DNA of 64,000 bases, taken from assembly GCF_007679045.1 (NCBI RefSeq), contig NZ_VEFS01000005.1, forward strand, positions 87,167 to 151,166, in the 5' to 3' direction. Of this stretch, positions 50,771-59,485 are shown one piece after another; position 1 is the stretch's first letter, and each line of letters begins with the position of its first letter. The stretch comes from Microbacterium sp. BH-3-3-3 (lineage in GTDB: Bacteria > Actinomycetota > Actinomycetes > Actinomycetales > Microbacteriaceae). A program made the position numbers and the translations under genes. The notes under the pieces are model-generated. The model was not told the origin of the DNA and did no database searches. It saw only the letters and a list, made by a program, of their open reading frames with translations.

Positions 50771-51361
50771 TCAGCTGTTCTGGGCTTCCCAGACGAGCGC
50801 GGTCGAGGCGGTGCCCCCCTGGACACTGTTCGGCGCGTCGTCGGCGAGCGTCCACGAGATGCGGAAGGTGCGCGACTCCGCCTCCGCTCCCGTCGGGCTC
50901 CAGGTCGCGGCCCCGGTGGCGAACGAGGAGTGCGCTCCGGTGAAGCCCGCGAGGCTGCCGTCGAACACCGTGCTCTGCGCGGTGAAGCCCGTGCAGGTGC
51001 CGTAGCCCCCACCGGTGCCCTGCTCGATGGTGAGAGCGAGGTGGTCGGCGAGGCCGGCGGTGCCGGTCACCTCGTCGGCGTAGAGGCGCACCTGCGAGGC
51101 GAGGGTGCCGGTCGAGGTGACCGCGATGCACGTCGTGCCCCCGTCGCCGGGCTTGGCGTTGGGCGCGGTGAAGAGCGTGCGTCCCGCGGCGTCGTCGGCG
51201 AGCTGCACGGTGCCGGCGCGCCAGCTGTTCTGCTCGTTCGAGGTGGTGTCGGAGAAGGCGGCGTACGAACTCGTCGACACCAGAACGCCCGCCGCGACGA
51301 CGGCCGCGGGTAGGGCGATCGCGGTGGCGATGCGAGAGGAACGGCGTGTGAACTTCGGCAT
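50771..51361 (-). CDS. TasA/camelysin-like secreted protein, SipW substrate
   Basis: A 196-residue exported protein. The signal peptide has a basic start and hydrophobic ATAIALPAAVVAAGVLVS, followed by SSYAAFSDTTSNEQNSW and RAGTVQL, the N-terminal pattern of SipW-dependent proteins. The mature domain is a predicted beta-sandwich with two Cys. In Bacillus such proteins form biofilm fibres; here only the secretion class is supported. GGGGAGA precedes the ATG at 51361. The signal peptidase that should process it follows in the same operon. Confidence 0.85.
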   Translation of the reverse strand: MPKFTRRSSRIATAIALPAAVVAAGVLVSTSSYAAFSDTTSNEQNSWRAGTVQLADDAAGRTLFTAPNAKPGDGGTTCIAVTSTGTLASQVRLYADEVTGTAGLADHLALTIEQGTGGGYGTCTGFTAQSTVFDGSLAGFTGAHSSFATGAATWSPTGAEAESRTFRISWTLADDAPNSVQGGTASTALVWEAQNS

Positions 51362-51409
51362 GATGGATCTCCCCACGAGATCAAGAGCGGATAGGTCACC
51401 TGCACAGTA

Positions 51410-51436
51410 GGAAAACCCCTCCTCGTGGAGGAGAAG
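51410..51436 (-). terminator. Rho-independent-like terminator of the DHA2 MFS gene
   Basis: On the minus strand, CTCCTC-CAC-GAGGAG (6-bp stem, 3-nt loop) is followed by GGGGTTTTCC. It lies 60 bp past the MFS stop and upstream of the TasA-like gene. It is one of few hairpins in this window with a T-run. Confidence 0.55.
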
Positions 51437-51494
51437 CGGGTGGAGGCTTGACAAGTCGCCACCCGCCGTGGTTTCCATTCGAGCGAATGGACCC

Positions 51495-53096
51495 CTACGC
51501 AGCCGTCTCCTTCTCGGGCTCGCGCCGCCGTGCGCCCGCGCCGAGCGTCAGGGTCGAGGCCAGGCCCAGCGTGAGGAACGCCGCCGCGGTGAACGCCGCC
51601 GCGCGCGTGCCGTCGCTGAAGGCGGCGCGCGCGTCGATCGCGAGGTCCTGGGTCTGCGGCGAGGCCGCGAGGCCGCCGATCGCCGCACCGGCACTGTCGA
51701 CCACCTGCGAGACGACCTGGTCGCTCTGCGCCGTGGGCACGCCGCGATCGTCGAGGCGCGCGGTCAGCGCCCCCGCGGTGGTCGAGAACAGCACGGTGCC
51801 CAGCACCGCCACCCCGAGAGCCGCGCCCAGCTGACGCGAGGTCGACTGGGTGCCCGAGGCCTGCCCGCTCGCGGCCGGGGGCACGTCGGCCAGCACCACG
51901 CCGGTCAGCTGCGCCGTGGCGAGGCCGACGCCGACGCCGTAGACGAAGAGGAAGGGGATGAGGGGTCCCCACGTGGCATCCGGAGAGATGGTGAAGGCGA
52001 CCCCGGCCACGCCGATGATCTCGGCGAGCAGGCCGCCGCGCACGATCCAGACGGGGGCGACCTTGCCGCTGAGCGCCCCGGCGATGCCGCTCGCGACGAA
52101 CGAGCCGATCGCGAGCGAGAGCAGCAACAGGCCGGTCTGCAGGGCGTCGAAGCCGACGACGAACTGCAGCCACAGGGGCAGGGCCAGGATGATGCCGAAC
52201 TCGCCGAGCGAGACGACGGCCGCGGCGATGTTGCCGTTGCGGAACGACGTGATGCGGAACAGGCCGAAGGCCAGCAGGGTCGAACGCCCCGCGCGTTGGC
52301 GCCGCAGGCCCCACGCGATGAAGGCGATGAGCGCGACGAGCGCCACGGCGAAGGCGATCGGCACGGGGGAGAGCGAGAGCGGCCACGTCCAGTCGCCGAT
52401 CGCGGGCGCGGTGTCGACGGTCCACCATCCGTAGGTGCGGCCCTCGATGAGGCCGAACACGAGCGGGGCCATCGTCAGCACCGACAGCAGGGCGCCGACG
52501 CCGTCGATCGCCTCGACGCGGTCGCTGCGCGATTCGGCGACGGTCAGGGCGACGCCGATCACGATGATCACCCCGAGGGGGATGTTGATGCCGAAGGCCC
52601 AGCGCCACGAGAACGCCGTGGTCAGCCATCCGCCGAGCAGGGGGCCGACCGCGGCCATGCCGCCGATGGTGGATCCCCAGACGGCGAAGGCGATGCCGCG
52701 CTCGCGTCCGCGGAAGGTGGCGTTGATGATCGAGAGGGTCGTCGGCAGGATCATCGCTCCGCCGATTCCCTGTACCAGGCGCGAGGCGATGAGCAGTCCG
52801 CCGGTGGGCGCGAGGGCCGCTGCGATCGAGGCGAGGGCGAAGATGCCCACGCCGATCAGCATGAGCCGGCGTCTGCCGAAACGGTCGGCGAGCGAGCCGA
52901 AGACGAGCAGGAACGAGGCGAACACGAGGGTGTAGGCCTCTTGTACCCACTGCACCTCGGTCGAGGAGATCGTGAGCTCTTCGACGATCGAGGGCACGGC
53001 GACGTTGACGATCGTGGAGTCCACGATGATCAGCGAGACGGCGATGCTGATGAAGACGAGCCCCGCCCAGCGGCGCCGATCCATGGTGTCGTTCAT
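51495..53096 (-). CDS. MFS exporter, DHA2 family
   Basis: A 533-residue transporter with about 14 hydrophobic segments. Family signs are IIVDSTIVNVAVPSIVEEL in the first segment, ADRFGRRRLMLIG (motif A), RLVQGIGGAMILPTTLSII (motif B) and GPLLGGWLTTAFSWRWAF (motif C). It likely exports drugs or dyes by proton antiport. A palindrome overlaps its start codon and presumed promoter. No ribosome-binding site is visible, and a TAAGCT box 6 nt before the ATG would give a leaderless transcript. It has no regulator directly beside it; the MarR gene lies beyond the next MFS gene. Confidence 0.92.
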   Translation of the reverse strand: MNDTMDRRRWAGLVFISIAVSLIIVDSTIVNVAVPSIVEELTISSTEVQWVQEAYTLVFASFLLVFGSLADRFGRRRLMLIGVGIFALASIAAALAPTGGLLIASRLVQGIGGAMILPTTLSIINATFRGRERGIAFAVWGSTIGGMAAVGPLLGGWLTTAFSWRWAFGINIPLGVIIVIGVALTVAESRSDRVEAIDGVGALLSVLTMAPLVFGLIEGRTYGWWTVDTAPAIGDWTWPLSLSPVPIAFAVALVALIAFIAWGLRRQRAGRSTLLAFGLFRITSFRNGNIAAAVVSLGEFGIILALPLWLQFVVGFDALQTGLLLLSLAIGSFVASGIAGALSGKVAPVWIVRGGLLAEIIGVAGVAFTISPDATWGPLIPFLFVYGVGVGLATAQLTGVVLADVPPAASGQASGTQSTSRQLGAALGVAVLGTVLFSTTAGALTARLDDRGVPTAQSDQVVSQVVDSAGAAIGGLAASPQTQDLAIDARAAFSDGTRAAAFTAAAFLTLGLASTLTLGAGARRREPEKETAA

Positions 53097-53119
53097 ATCG
53101 CTAGCTTATCTAGCGATAT
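53095..53119. promoter_or_regulatory. Perfect palindrome over the start of the DHA2 MFS gene
   Basis: ATATCGCTAG (53095-53104) and CTAGCGATAT (53110-53119) are 10-bp perfect arms with spacer CTTAT. The site includes the last two bases complementary to the start codon and the likely -10 region, an ideal repressor position. The AT content and symmetry suggest a TetR- or MarR-family operator. The cognate regulator is not identified. Confidence 0.7.
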
Positions 53120-53203
53120 CGGACGAGGGAAGGGCTTGCACGTGCGACGACCAGGCGGATGCCGAGGGGTGCGGCATCCGTTCGATCGAGGTCGGGCCCC
53201 GGC

Positions 53204-54577
53204 TCAGGCGCTGTGGCGCGGGCGCGGGGTCGCGCGCGGACCGCGCTCGCCGGGCGGCAGCGGGATCGGCGTCGTGCCAGCGATCTCGTCGCTGAAGTCC
53301 TCGGGCTCGGGCGCGATCGTCTGGATCGGCCGGGTCTCGTCGACCGTGAGCAGGAACCGCTTCGTCTCGTGGCGGTGCACGCGCCCCGACGCGAGCGTCC
53401 AGCTCACTCCGATCGCGCAGGCGATCACAGCGACGACCGCGGCGAGCCCGATGGCCACGCGCGGTCCGAACTGCGCAGCCACAGCGCCCACGATGGGGGC
53501 GCCCACGGGCGTGCCGCCCAGCAGGATCGCCATGTACAGCGCGAGCACGCGGCCGCGCAGCACGGGGTCGGTCGTGGTCTGCACGTAGCCGTTCGCGGTG
53601 GTCAGCGTCGTCACCACGCAGAACCCGGTGAGCACCAGGGTGGCGGCATAGGCCTCGTAGCTCGGGGCGAAGACCGAGAGGGCGGATGCCACGGCGAAGC
53701 CGCCGGCGCCGACGATCACCACGCGCATGCGGGCGCGCTCGCGACGCGCGGCGAGCAGGGCTCCGGCGAGCGAGCCGATCGCGACGAACGAGCTGAGCAG
53801 GCCGAACCCGTCGGCGCCGCGGCCGAATTCGAGGGCCATCGTCGAGGCGAAGATCGGGAAGTTCATGCCGAACGCACCGAGCAGGAACACCATCACGAAG
53901 ATCACGACGAGATCTGGCCGTCTCCCGACGTATCGGAAGCCGTCGGCCAGGCGCGCCGGTCCGCCGCGGCGGTGGCGGGCGACGAGCTCGTGCGGCCGCA
54001 TGATCAGCAGGGCGCCGAGCATGGCGAGGAAGGTGACCGCGTTGACGAGGAACACCCACCCGGTGCCGACGATCACGATCATGACGCCCGCGACGGCCGG
54101 CCCGATCAGGCGGGCCATGTTGAACGACGCGGCGTTGAGGGCGACGGCGTTCGAGGCGTTCTCCTGTGACACCAGGTCGGAGACGAACGCCTGTCGGGCG
54201 GGGTTGTCGAAGGCGGTGACCACGCCGAGGGCGAGAGCGAAGCCGAACATCAGCGGCAGAGTCATCACGCCGGTCAGCAGCAGCACGCCGAGCGTGACGG
54301 CCAGCAGCAGCAGGGCGCTCTGGGTGCACATGATGAGCTTGCGCCGGTCGAACCGGTCGGCGACCCACCCGGTCACGCTCACCAGCAGCAGGGGAGGGGC
54401 GAACTGCAGCGCCATCGTGACGCCCATCGCGGCGGCGTCGTTGTCGGTCAGCTGCGTCAGCACGACCCAGTTCTGGGCGGTGGCCTGCATCCAGGCGCCG
54501 ACGTTGGAGACGAGGGCTCCGATGAACCAGACGCGGTAGTTGAAGATCGACAGCGACCGGAACATCGACGTGCTCAT
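53204..54577 (-). CDS. MFS transporter, DHA3 (macrolide/enterobactin-type) family
   Basis: A 457-residue protein with 12 predicted segments. It begins FRSLSIFNYRVWFIGALVSNVG, typical of DHA3 exporters. WVADRFDRRKLIMCTQ is motif A, and FDNPARQAFVSDLV and NMARLIGPAVAGVMI are further markers. The C-terminal 60 residues are a charged, Pro-rich cytoplasmic tail. It overlaps the upstream MarR gene by 4 bp, so regulator and pump are co-expressed. It probably gives drug resistance or exports a siderophore-like compound. Confidence 0.92.
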   Translation of the reverse strand: MSTSMFRSLSIFNYRVWFIGALVSNVGAWMQATAQNWVVLTQLTDNDAAAMGVTMALQFAPPLLLVSVTGWVADRFDRRKLIMCTQSALLLLAVTLGVLLLTGVMTLPLMFGFALALGVVTAFDNPARQAFVSDLVSQENASNAVALNAASFNMARLIGPAVAGVMIVIVGTGWVFLVNAVTFLAMLGALLIMRPHELVARHRRGGPARLADGFRYVGRRPDLVVIFVMVFLLGAFGMNFPIFASTMALEFGRGADGFGLLSSFVAIGSLAGALLAARRERARMRVVIVGAGGFAVASALSVFAPSYEAYAATLVLTGFCVVTTLTTANGYVQTTTDPVLRGRVLALYMAILLGGTPVGAPIVGAVAAQFGPRVAIGLAAVVAVIACAIGVSWTLASGRVHRHETKRFLLTVDETRPIQTIAPEPEDFSDEIAGTTPIPLPPGERGPRATPRPRHSA

Positions 54578-55035
54578 CTGTCGGCCACCTTCCTCATGAT
54601 CACCGTGGCGCGGGCCAGCGCGTCGCGTTCTTCCGGGCTCAGCTCGGCGAGGGCCTCCTCGAGGAAGGCGTCGCGCCGGCGCACCGTCTCGTCGACGATG
54701 CGACGGCCGAAGTCGGTGAGGTCGATCGTCACGCGGCGGCGATCGGCCTCGTCGGGGATGCGCGTGATGTATCCCGCCTCCTCGAGGCGCGACACCGTGC
54801 GGTTCATCGACGGCGCCGTGACGCGCTCACGCTCGGCCAGTTGGCCGAGCGTGTGCGCGCCGTGCACGGTCAGTGCGGCGAGGACGGCGAACTGTCCATC
54901 GCTCATGGAGTCGACCGCCCGCTGCGCTCGCAGGCGTCGAGCGAGGCGGAAGGTCGCCATACGCAGCTCGGAAGCCGCGGCGCTGAAGTCATGACTCAGG
55001 TCGGGAAGGGGGGATTCGTCGACGCGATCATTCAT
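54574..55035 (-). CDS. MarR-family transcriptional regulator
   Basis: A 153-residue winged-helix repressor: LAALTVHGAHTLGQLAERERV, then APSMNRTVSRLEEAGYITRI as recognition helix, and PDEADRRRVTIDLTDFGRR as the wing. It is the first gene of a two-gene operon with the DHA3 MFS pump. Its own promoter carries a GTTAGC/GCTAAC inverted repeat, so it probably autoregulates. The ligand is unknown. Confidence 0.93.
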   Translation of the reverse strand: MNDRVDESPLPDLSHDFSAAASELRMATFRLARRLRAQRAVDSMSDGQFAVLAALTVHGAHTLGQLAERERVTAPSMNRTVSRLEEAGYITRIPDEADRRRVTIDLTDFGRRIVDETVRRRDAFLEEALAELSPEERDALARATVIMRKVADR

Positions 55036-55050
55036 ATCCGTGATGGTTAG

Positions 55051-55073
55051 GTTAGCTCATTAGCCTTGCTAAC
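55051..55073. promoter_or_regulatory. Candidate MarR autoregulatory site
   Basis: GTTAGC (55051-55056) and GCTAAC (55068-55073) form an inverted repeat with 11-nt spacer, 15 bp upstream of the marR start. On the minus strand a -35 TTAGCA and -10 TAACCA spaced by 17 nt overlap it. This is an AT-rich island in GC-rich DNA. Confidence 0.6.
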
Positions 55074-55121
55074 GGAATAGTCCTCGTCCGTGCAATCCGG
55101 TCCCAGCCCTAGACTCCCCCC

Positions 55122-55970
55122 ATGCCAGAGTTCGACGACGCCTACGGCATCCGCATCGTCTACGACGTGTACGAGGCGGTCGAGCCCCGCGCGGTCGTGC
55201 AGCTGCTGCACGGGGTGGGCGAGCACGCCGGCCGCTACACCGCCCTCATCGAGGCCCTCGTCGAAGCGGGCTACACCGTCTACGCCGACGACCACCGCGG
55301 CCATGGCCGCACGGGGCTGGGGCAGTGGCGAGGCGATCACGCCAAGCTCGGTCGGCTCGGACCCGGCGGTCTCGGCGCCGCCCGCGACGCGGTGTGGACC
55401 CTCTCGCAGCGCATCCGCGAGCAGTACCCCGACCTGCCTCTCGTGCTGCTCGGGCATTCGTGGGGCTCGTTCCTCGCGCAGATGCTGCTGGATCGGCATC
55501 CGGATGCCTATGACGCGGTCGTGTTGAGCGGTTCGGCCCTGCGCTGGCCGGGGTCGTTGAACGCGGGCGACCTCAACGCCCCGTGGAAGCACCTCGGCGG
55601 CTCCGGAATGCAGTGGCTCTCCAGCGACGAACAGGTGGGGAAGGACTTCGTCGCCGATCCGCTGACCACATCGACGCCGTTGGCGCGGCTGTTCGGCCCC
55701 CTCGAGACGCTGAAGCTGCTGGGGCGCCCGCGGCGCGACCTCGGCCGCGACGTGCCGATGCTGCTGATGGTGGGGCGCGACGACACCGTGGGTGGCCCGC
55801 GCAGCGTGCATCGCCTCGCCGACGCCTACCGGCAACGGTCGGGCCTGACCGACGTGACGACCCTGGTGTACCCGGGGGCGCGGCACGAGATCTTCGCCGA
55901 GCGCGAACAGGCCGCGGTGCGCGCCGACCTGCTGGCCTGGCTCGACGAGCGGATCGCGTCGCGCGTCTAG
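55122..55970 (+). CDS. Alpha/beta hydrolase, monoacylglycerol-lipase-like
   Basis: A 282-residue serine hydrolase. The oxyanion region is LLHGVGEHAGRY, and DDHRGHGRTG matches the lysophospholipase pattern. The nucleophile lies in LLGHSWGSFLAQ, the acid in VGRDDTVGG and the His in PGARHEIFAE. No signal peptide is present. It is probably a cytosolic lipase or esterase. It is divergent from marR and stands alone. Confidence 0.92.
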   Translation: MPEFDDAYGIRIVYDVYEAVEPRAVVQLLHGVGEHAGRYTALIEALVEAGYTVYADDHRGHGRTGLGQWRGDHAKLGRLGPGGLGAARDAVWTLSQRIREQYPDLPLVLLGHSWGSFLAQMLLDRHPDAYDAVVLSGSALRWPGSLNAGDLNAPWKHLGGSGMQWLSSDEQVGKDFVADPLTTSTPLARLFGPLETLKLLGRPRRDLGRDVPMLLMVGRDDTVGGPRSVHRLADAYRQRSGLTDVTTLVYPGARHEIFAEREQAAVRADLLAWLDERIASRV

Positions 55971-56169
55971 TTCGTCGTGTCGGTCGCGGCCCCTGTTTGA
56001 ACATGCTAAATAACAAGAACAATCACAAGTTCACACGTCGTGATCTAAGCGTTACCGTCGCGAATTGACCTCATCGCGTTGACCCGCGAAGCTGAATGCG
56101 CCGAAAGCGGGATAAACCGCCTCGATCGGGCCGCATGGTCCCTCATCGCCGAGGAAAGCGCACATAGAC
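55971..56169 (+). promoter_or_regulatory. AT-rich leader of the FAD-oxidoreductase/ABC operon
   Basis: A 199-bp gap with strikingly lower GC between about 55995 and 56055. It contains TTGAAC (55997-56002), short TGAAC/GTTCA arms (55998-56002 with 56029-56033) and two TTGACC boxes (56065-56070 and 56079-56084). I cannot fix the promoter or operator. No coding sequence is visible. Confidence 0.45.
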
Positions 56170-57102
56170 GTGACGACTCTAGACACACCAAAACTCACAC
56201 AAACAAACAAAAGCTCACGTCGGACCAGCCGACCCGAGCGACTCGGCAACGGGATGTTCGCCGTGCTGCTGGTGGTGCCGGGCATGGCGCTCATGGCGGT
56301 TGTCGTCGCGTACCCCCTCGTCTCGGCGCTGGTCACCGCGTTCTTCAAACAGAGCCTCGTGCTCCCCGGGCGCGAGTTCGTCGGCTTCCAGAACATCGCC
56401 GACGTGCTGCAGGACGACTTCCTCCGCCTGCTCGGGCAGACGCTCGTCTTCACCCTGGGCACGACCATCGCCCCCTTCGTGATCGGCTTCGCCCTCGCAC
56501 TCGCCCTCAACACGCAGATCCGCGGATCGAAGGTGTTCCGCGGCCTGATGCTCATCCCGTGGCTCGTGCCCGGCGTCGTGGTGTCGTTCCTGTGGATGTG
56601 GATCTTCAACGCCAACTACGGCGTGATGAACGCGATCCTCGAGCCGCTCGGCGTCTCGCCCCAGGCCTGGCTCGCGCAGCCCGGAACCGCGATGTTCGCG
56701 GTGATCGTCGCGAAGACCTGGCAGTCCTTCCCCTGGATGATGGTCATGCTCCTCGCCGGTCTGCAGACCGTGCCGCGCGAGCTGCACGAGGCCGCCGAGA
56801 TGGACGGCGCCGGAACGGTCCGCCGCTTCTTCTCGATCACCGTCCCGCAGATCGGCGGGATCATCGGCCTGGTGCTGCTGCTGGAGTTCATCTGGAACTT
56901 CCAGCACTTCGACATCATCTACGTGCTCACCGGCGGCGGCCCCGCCGGCTCCACCGAGACCTTCGCGACCTCGGTGTACGAGACCGCCTTCCACGGCTTC
57001 GACCTCGGCCGCGCCGGAGCGCTCGGCCTGTTGTGGCTCGTCCTGCTGATGGCGCTCGTCGTCGTCTACGTCCGATTCTCCGAGAGGAGTGAGAAGCGAT
57101 GA
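56170..57102 (+). CDS. Sugar ABC permease, MalF type
   Basis: A 310-residue CUT1-family permease with six hydrophobic segments. The EAA loop is ELHEAAEMDGAGTVRRFFS, followed by ITVPQIGG. LTGGGPAGSTETFATSVYE near the C-terminus is a family signature. The first 20 codons are unusually A-rich and less GC-biased, encoding a Thr/Lys/Asn-rich start, which would keep the 5' end of the message unstructured. The start is GTG 56170, with GAGGAAA rather far upstream. It overlaps the MalG-type gene by 4 bp. Confidence 0.92.
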   Translation: MTTLDTPKLTQTNKSSRRTSRPERLGNGMFAVLLVVPGMALMAVVVAYPLVSALVTAFFKQSLVLPGREFVGFQNIADVLQDDFLRLLGQTLVFTLGTTIAPFVIGFALALALNTQIRGSKVFRGLMLIPWLVPGVVVSFLWMWIFNANYGVMNAILEPLGVSPQAWLAQPGTAMFAVIVAKTWQSFPWMMVMLLAGLQTVPRELHEAAEMDGAGTVRRFFSITVPQIGGIIGLVLLLEFIWNFQHFDIIYVLTGGGPAGSTETFATSVYETAFHGFDLGRAGALGLLWLVLLMALVVVYVRFSERSEKR

Positions 57103-58031
57103 CCAGCACCGCCCTCCCCACCGTCGCCCCCAGCCCCGAGGCTCCGCCGGTCGTCGTCGACGCTCCCGCACGCCGCCGCCGGCGCCCGAGCTCGGGCCTG
57201 CGCTCCGACCGCCCCGGCGTCCGCGCCGCATCGTGGGCCGCGCTGATCGTGTGCGGCGGGTTCGCCCTGCTGCCGGTCTACTGGCTGCTCGCGACCTCGC
57301 TCACGCCTCGGGACCAGGTGTTCTCGTACCCGCCGAAGCTGTTCCCCACCGAGATCACCTTCGACGCCTACATCTCGCTGACGTCCAACCCGCAGCTGTT
57401 CACCTACCTGCAGAACAGCGTCATCGTCTCGGTCGTCACGGCCCTGCTCTCGGTGATCGTGTCGGCCTACATGGGCTACTCGTTCTCGAAGTTCCGCTAC
57501 CGCGGTCGTCGGCAGCTGATGTACTTCGTACTGGCCTCGCAGATGTTCCCGCAGGCCCTGCTGCTGGTCACCCTGTACAGCGTGTTCAGCGCCTACGGCT
57601 TGCTCAACACCTACACCGCGCTCGTGCTGTCGTTCACGACCTTCACGCTGCCGCTGTGCGTCTGGATGCTGAAGGGCTTCTTCGACACCATCCCCGACGA
57701 GCTCATCGAGGCCGCCCGCGTCGACGGTGCCTCGCGGCTGCGCACCATCCACTCGATCGTGCTGCCGCTGGCCGCCCCCGGGCTCGTCGCGGCCGGACTG
57801 TTCGCCTTCGTCCGCGGCTGGAACGACTTCATCTTCGCCCTGACCCTCGCCGGCCCCGACAAGCAGACGCTCCCGCCCGGACTCGTCAACACCTACGTCG
57901 GCGAGGCGGCCACCGCCTGGCCCGAACTCATGGCGGCATCCCTCGTGGTGTCGCTCCCGGTGGCCGTCGCGTTCATGCTGCTGCAGCGCTACCTGGTCAG
58001 CGGCATGACGGCCGGCGCCGTCAAAGGCTGA
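57099..58031 (+). CDS. Sugar ABC permease, MalG type
   Basis: A 310-residue permease with six hydrophobic segments after a 45-residue Pro/Arg-rich cytoplasmic N-terminus. The EAA loop is ELIEAARVDGASRLRTIHS, followed by IVLPLAAPG. It pairs with the overlapping MalF-type subunit. The operon has no ATPase, as is usual for CUT1 systems served by a shared MsiK-like ATPase encoded elsewhere. A binding protein follows. Confidence 0.92.
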   Translation: MTSTALPTVAPSPEAPPVVVDAPARRRRRPSSGLRSDRPGVRAASWAALIVCGGFALLPVYWLLATSLTPRDQVFSYPPKLFPTEITFDAYISLTSNPQLFTYLQNSVIVSVVTALLSVIVSAYMGYSFSKFRYRGRRQLMYFVLASQMFPQALLLVTLYSVFSAYGLLNTYTALVLSFTTFTLPLCVWMLKGFFDTIPDELIEAARVDGASRLRTIHSIVLPLAAPGLVAAGLFAFVRGWNDFIFALTLAGPDKQTLPPGLVNTYVGEAATAWPELMAASLVVSLPVAVAFMLLQRYLVSGMTAGAVKG

Positions 58032-58075
58032 TCCCCGCTCTTTCTCTCACCGCTCGCCCGTCAAGGAGGACACCC

Positions 58076-59395
58076 ATGTCTGCTTCGTCCCTTCCCAACC
58101 CGCTCATCACGCGCCGACGCGCGCTGCAGTTCCTCGGCATCGGCGCCGCGGCGGCAGCTCTCGCCGGTTGCGCCCCCACGGCCACCGGCGGACCCGCCGC
58201 GGGGGCCGCCGGCTTGAACGGAGCCGACCCGACCGACTTCTCGTTCGCGTCGTGGTCGCTCACCGAGGAGTCGGCCAAGCCCGCGCTCGAGGCCACCCTG
58301 GCGTCGTACGAGAAGACCAAGGGCATCGCCGTCAAGCGCACCGCGTTCCCGTACAACGAGTACATCAACCAGCTCATGCTGCAGGTGACGGGCGGGCAGT
58401 TCACCGGCGCCGCGCACGTCGACGTCGCCTGGCTCGGCAGCCTCGCGGCGACCGGCAAGCTGCAGGACGTGTCGTCGCTGGCATCCGGCCGGGGATACAC
58501 CTCGTCGGCCCTCGAGGCGGCAACGTTCAACGGCGTGCAGTACGCCCTGCCGTGGACGATCGGCGCGATCGGCCTCATCGCCAACTCCGAGACCCTCGGC
58601 AAGGCGGGCCTCTCGGCCGACGCGTTCCCGACGACGGTCGACGAGTTCGAGAAGGCCCTCGTCTCGCTGAAGGGGCTCGGCGGGGGACTCATCCCCTACG
58701 CCGCGTCGACCAAGGCCGCGCAGCTGAAGGACATCCTCATCTGGATGCAGACCTTCGGCAGCCCGCTCGTCGACGGCGACACCATCACGATCGGCGACGA
58801 CGCCAGCGTCGAGGCCGTCACCTGGTACAAGGGCCTCTACGACCAGGGCCTCATCGCCGCCGACGTCGACCGCTTCGACGCCCGCAGCCTGTTCGCCCAG
58901 GGCCGCGCCGCGATGTACGACGACGCCCCTGTGGGCCGCGGAGCGGTGACCAAGGAGTCGCCGGACGCGAACCTCGCCGCCAAGCTCGCCCCGGTGTCGC
59001 GGCCGGTGCTGAAGAAGGGCGACACCCCGCGCGCCCTCGTCTGGGGTGGCGCGATCGCCGTGGTCAACGGCACCGGCGCCGCCACCGCGGGCGACTTCGC
59101 CCAGTACGCCACGAGCGACCTCGACGCGATCCTCGCCGACTACGCGATGCGCGGTCTGCCGCCCGCGACGACCGAGGCGCTGTCGTCGTCGGAGGTCGCC
59201 TCCGACACCTTCGGCGCACAGTTCAGCGAGCGCATCACCGCCACCGCGAGCGCGAACCCCCTGTGGAAGTTCACCGCGTACTCGCAGATCGAGTCGGCCA
59301 TCGCCGACCGCGTGCAGGCCGTGCTGATCGGTTCGGCCTCGCCGAAGGACGCCATGAAGCAGGCCGGCGAGAGCGCTCAGAAGCTGGTCGGCTGA
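58076..59395 (+). CDS. Sugar-binding lipoprotein of the ABC importer, Tat-type signal
   Basis: A 439-residue extracellular solute-binding protein of family 1. The N-terminus NPLITRRRALQFLGIGAAA looks like a twin-arginine signal, followed by lipobox LAGC (Cys near 32). The mature domain has VDVAWLGSLAATGKLQDVS and typical ligand-loop aromatics (PWTIGAIGLI, WYKGLYDQGL). AAGGAGG precedes the ATG. Its ligand is probably a glycoside or aryl-sugar, given the oxidoreductase next to it, but that is inference. Confidence 0.9.
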   Translation: MSASSLPNPLITRRRALQFLGIGAAAAALAGCAPTATGGPAAGAAGLNGADPTDFSFASWSLTEESAKPALEATLASYEKTKGIAVKRTAFPYNEYINQLMLQVTGGQFTGAAHVDVAWLGSLAATGKLQDVSSLASGRGYTSSALEAATFNGVQYALPWTIGAIGLIANSETLGKAGLSADAFPTTVDEFEKALVSLKGLGGGLIPYAASTKAAQLKDILIWMQTFGSPLVDGDTITIGDDASVEAVTWYKGLYDQGLIAADVDRFDARSLFAQGRAAMYDDAPVGRGAVTKESPDANLAAKLAPVSRPVLKKGDTPRALVWGGAIAVVNGTGAATAGDFAQYATSDLDAILADYAMRGLPPATTEALSSSEVASDTFGAQFSERITATASANPLWKFTAYSQIESAIADRVQAVLIGSASPKDAMKQAGESAQKLVG

Positions 59396-59485
59396 CGCGC
59401 GGCGGCGCTCCCACCCGGGGGTGCCGCCCCGCTCGCCCTGCACGCAAGCCGGACGCCCCCGCGTCCACGGAAGGACACACGCAGC

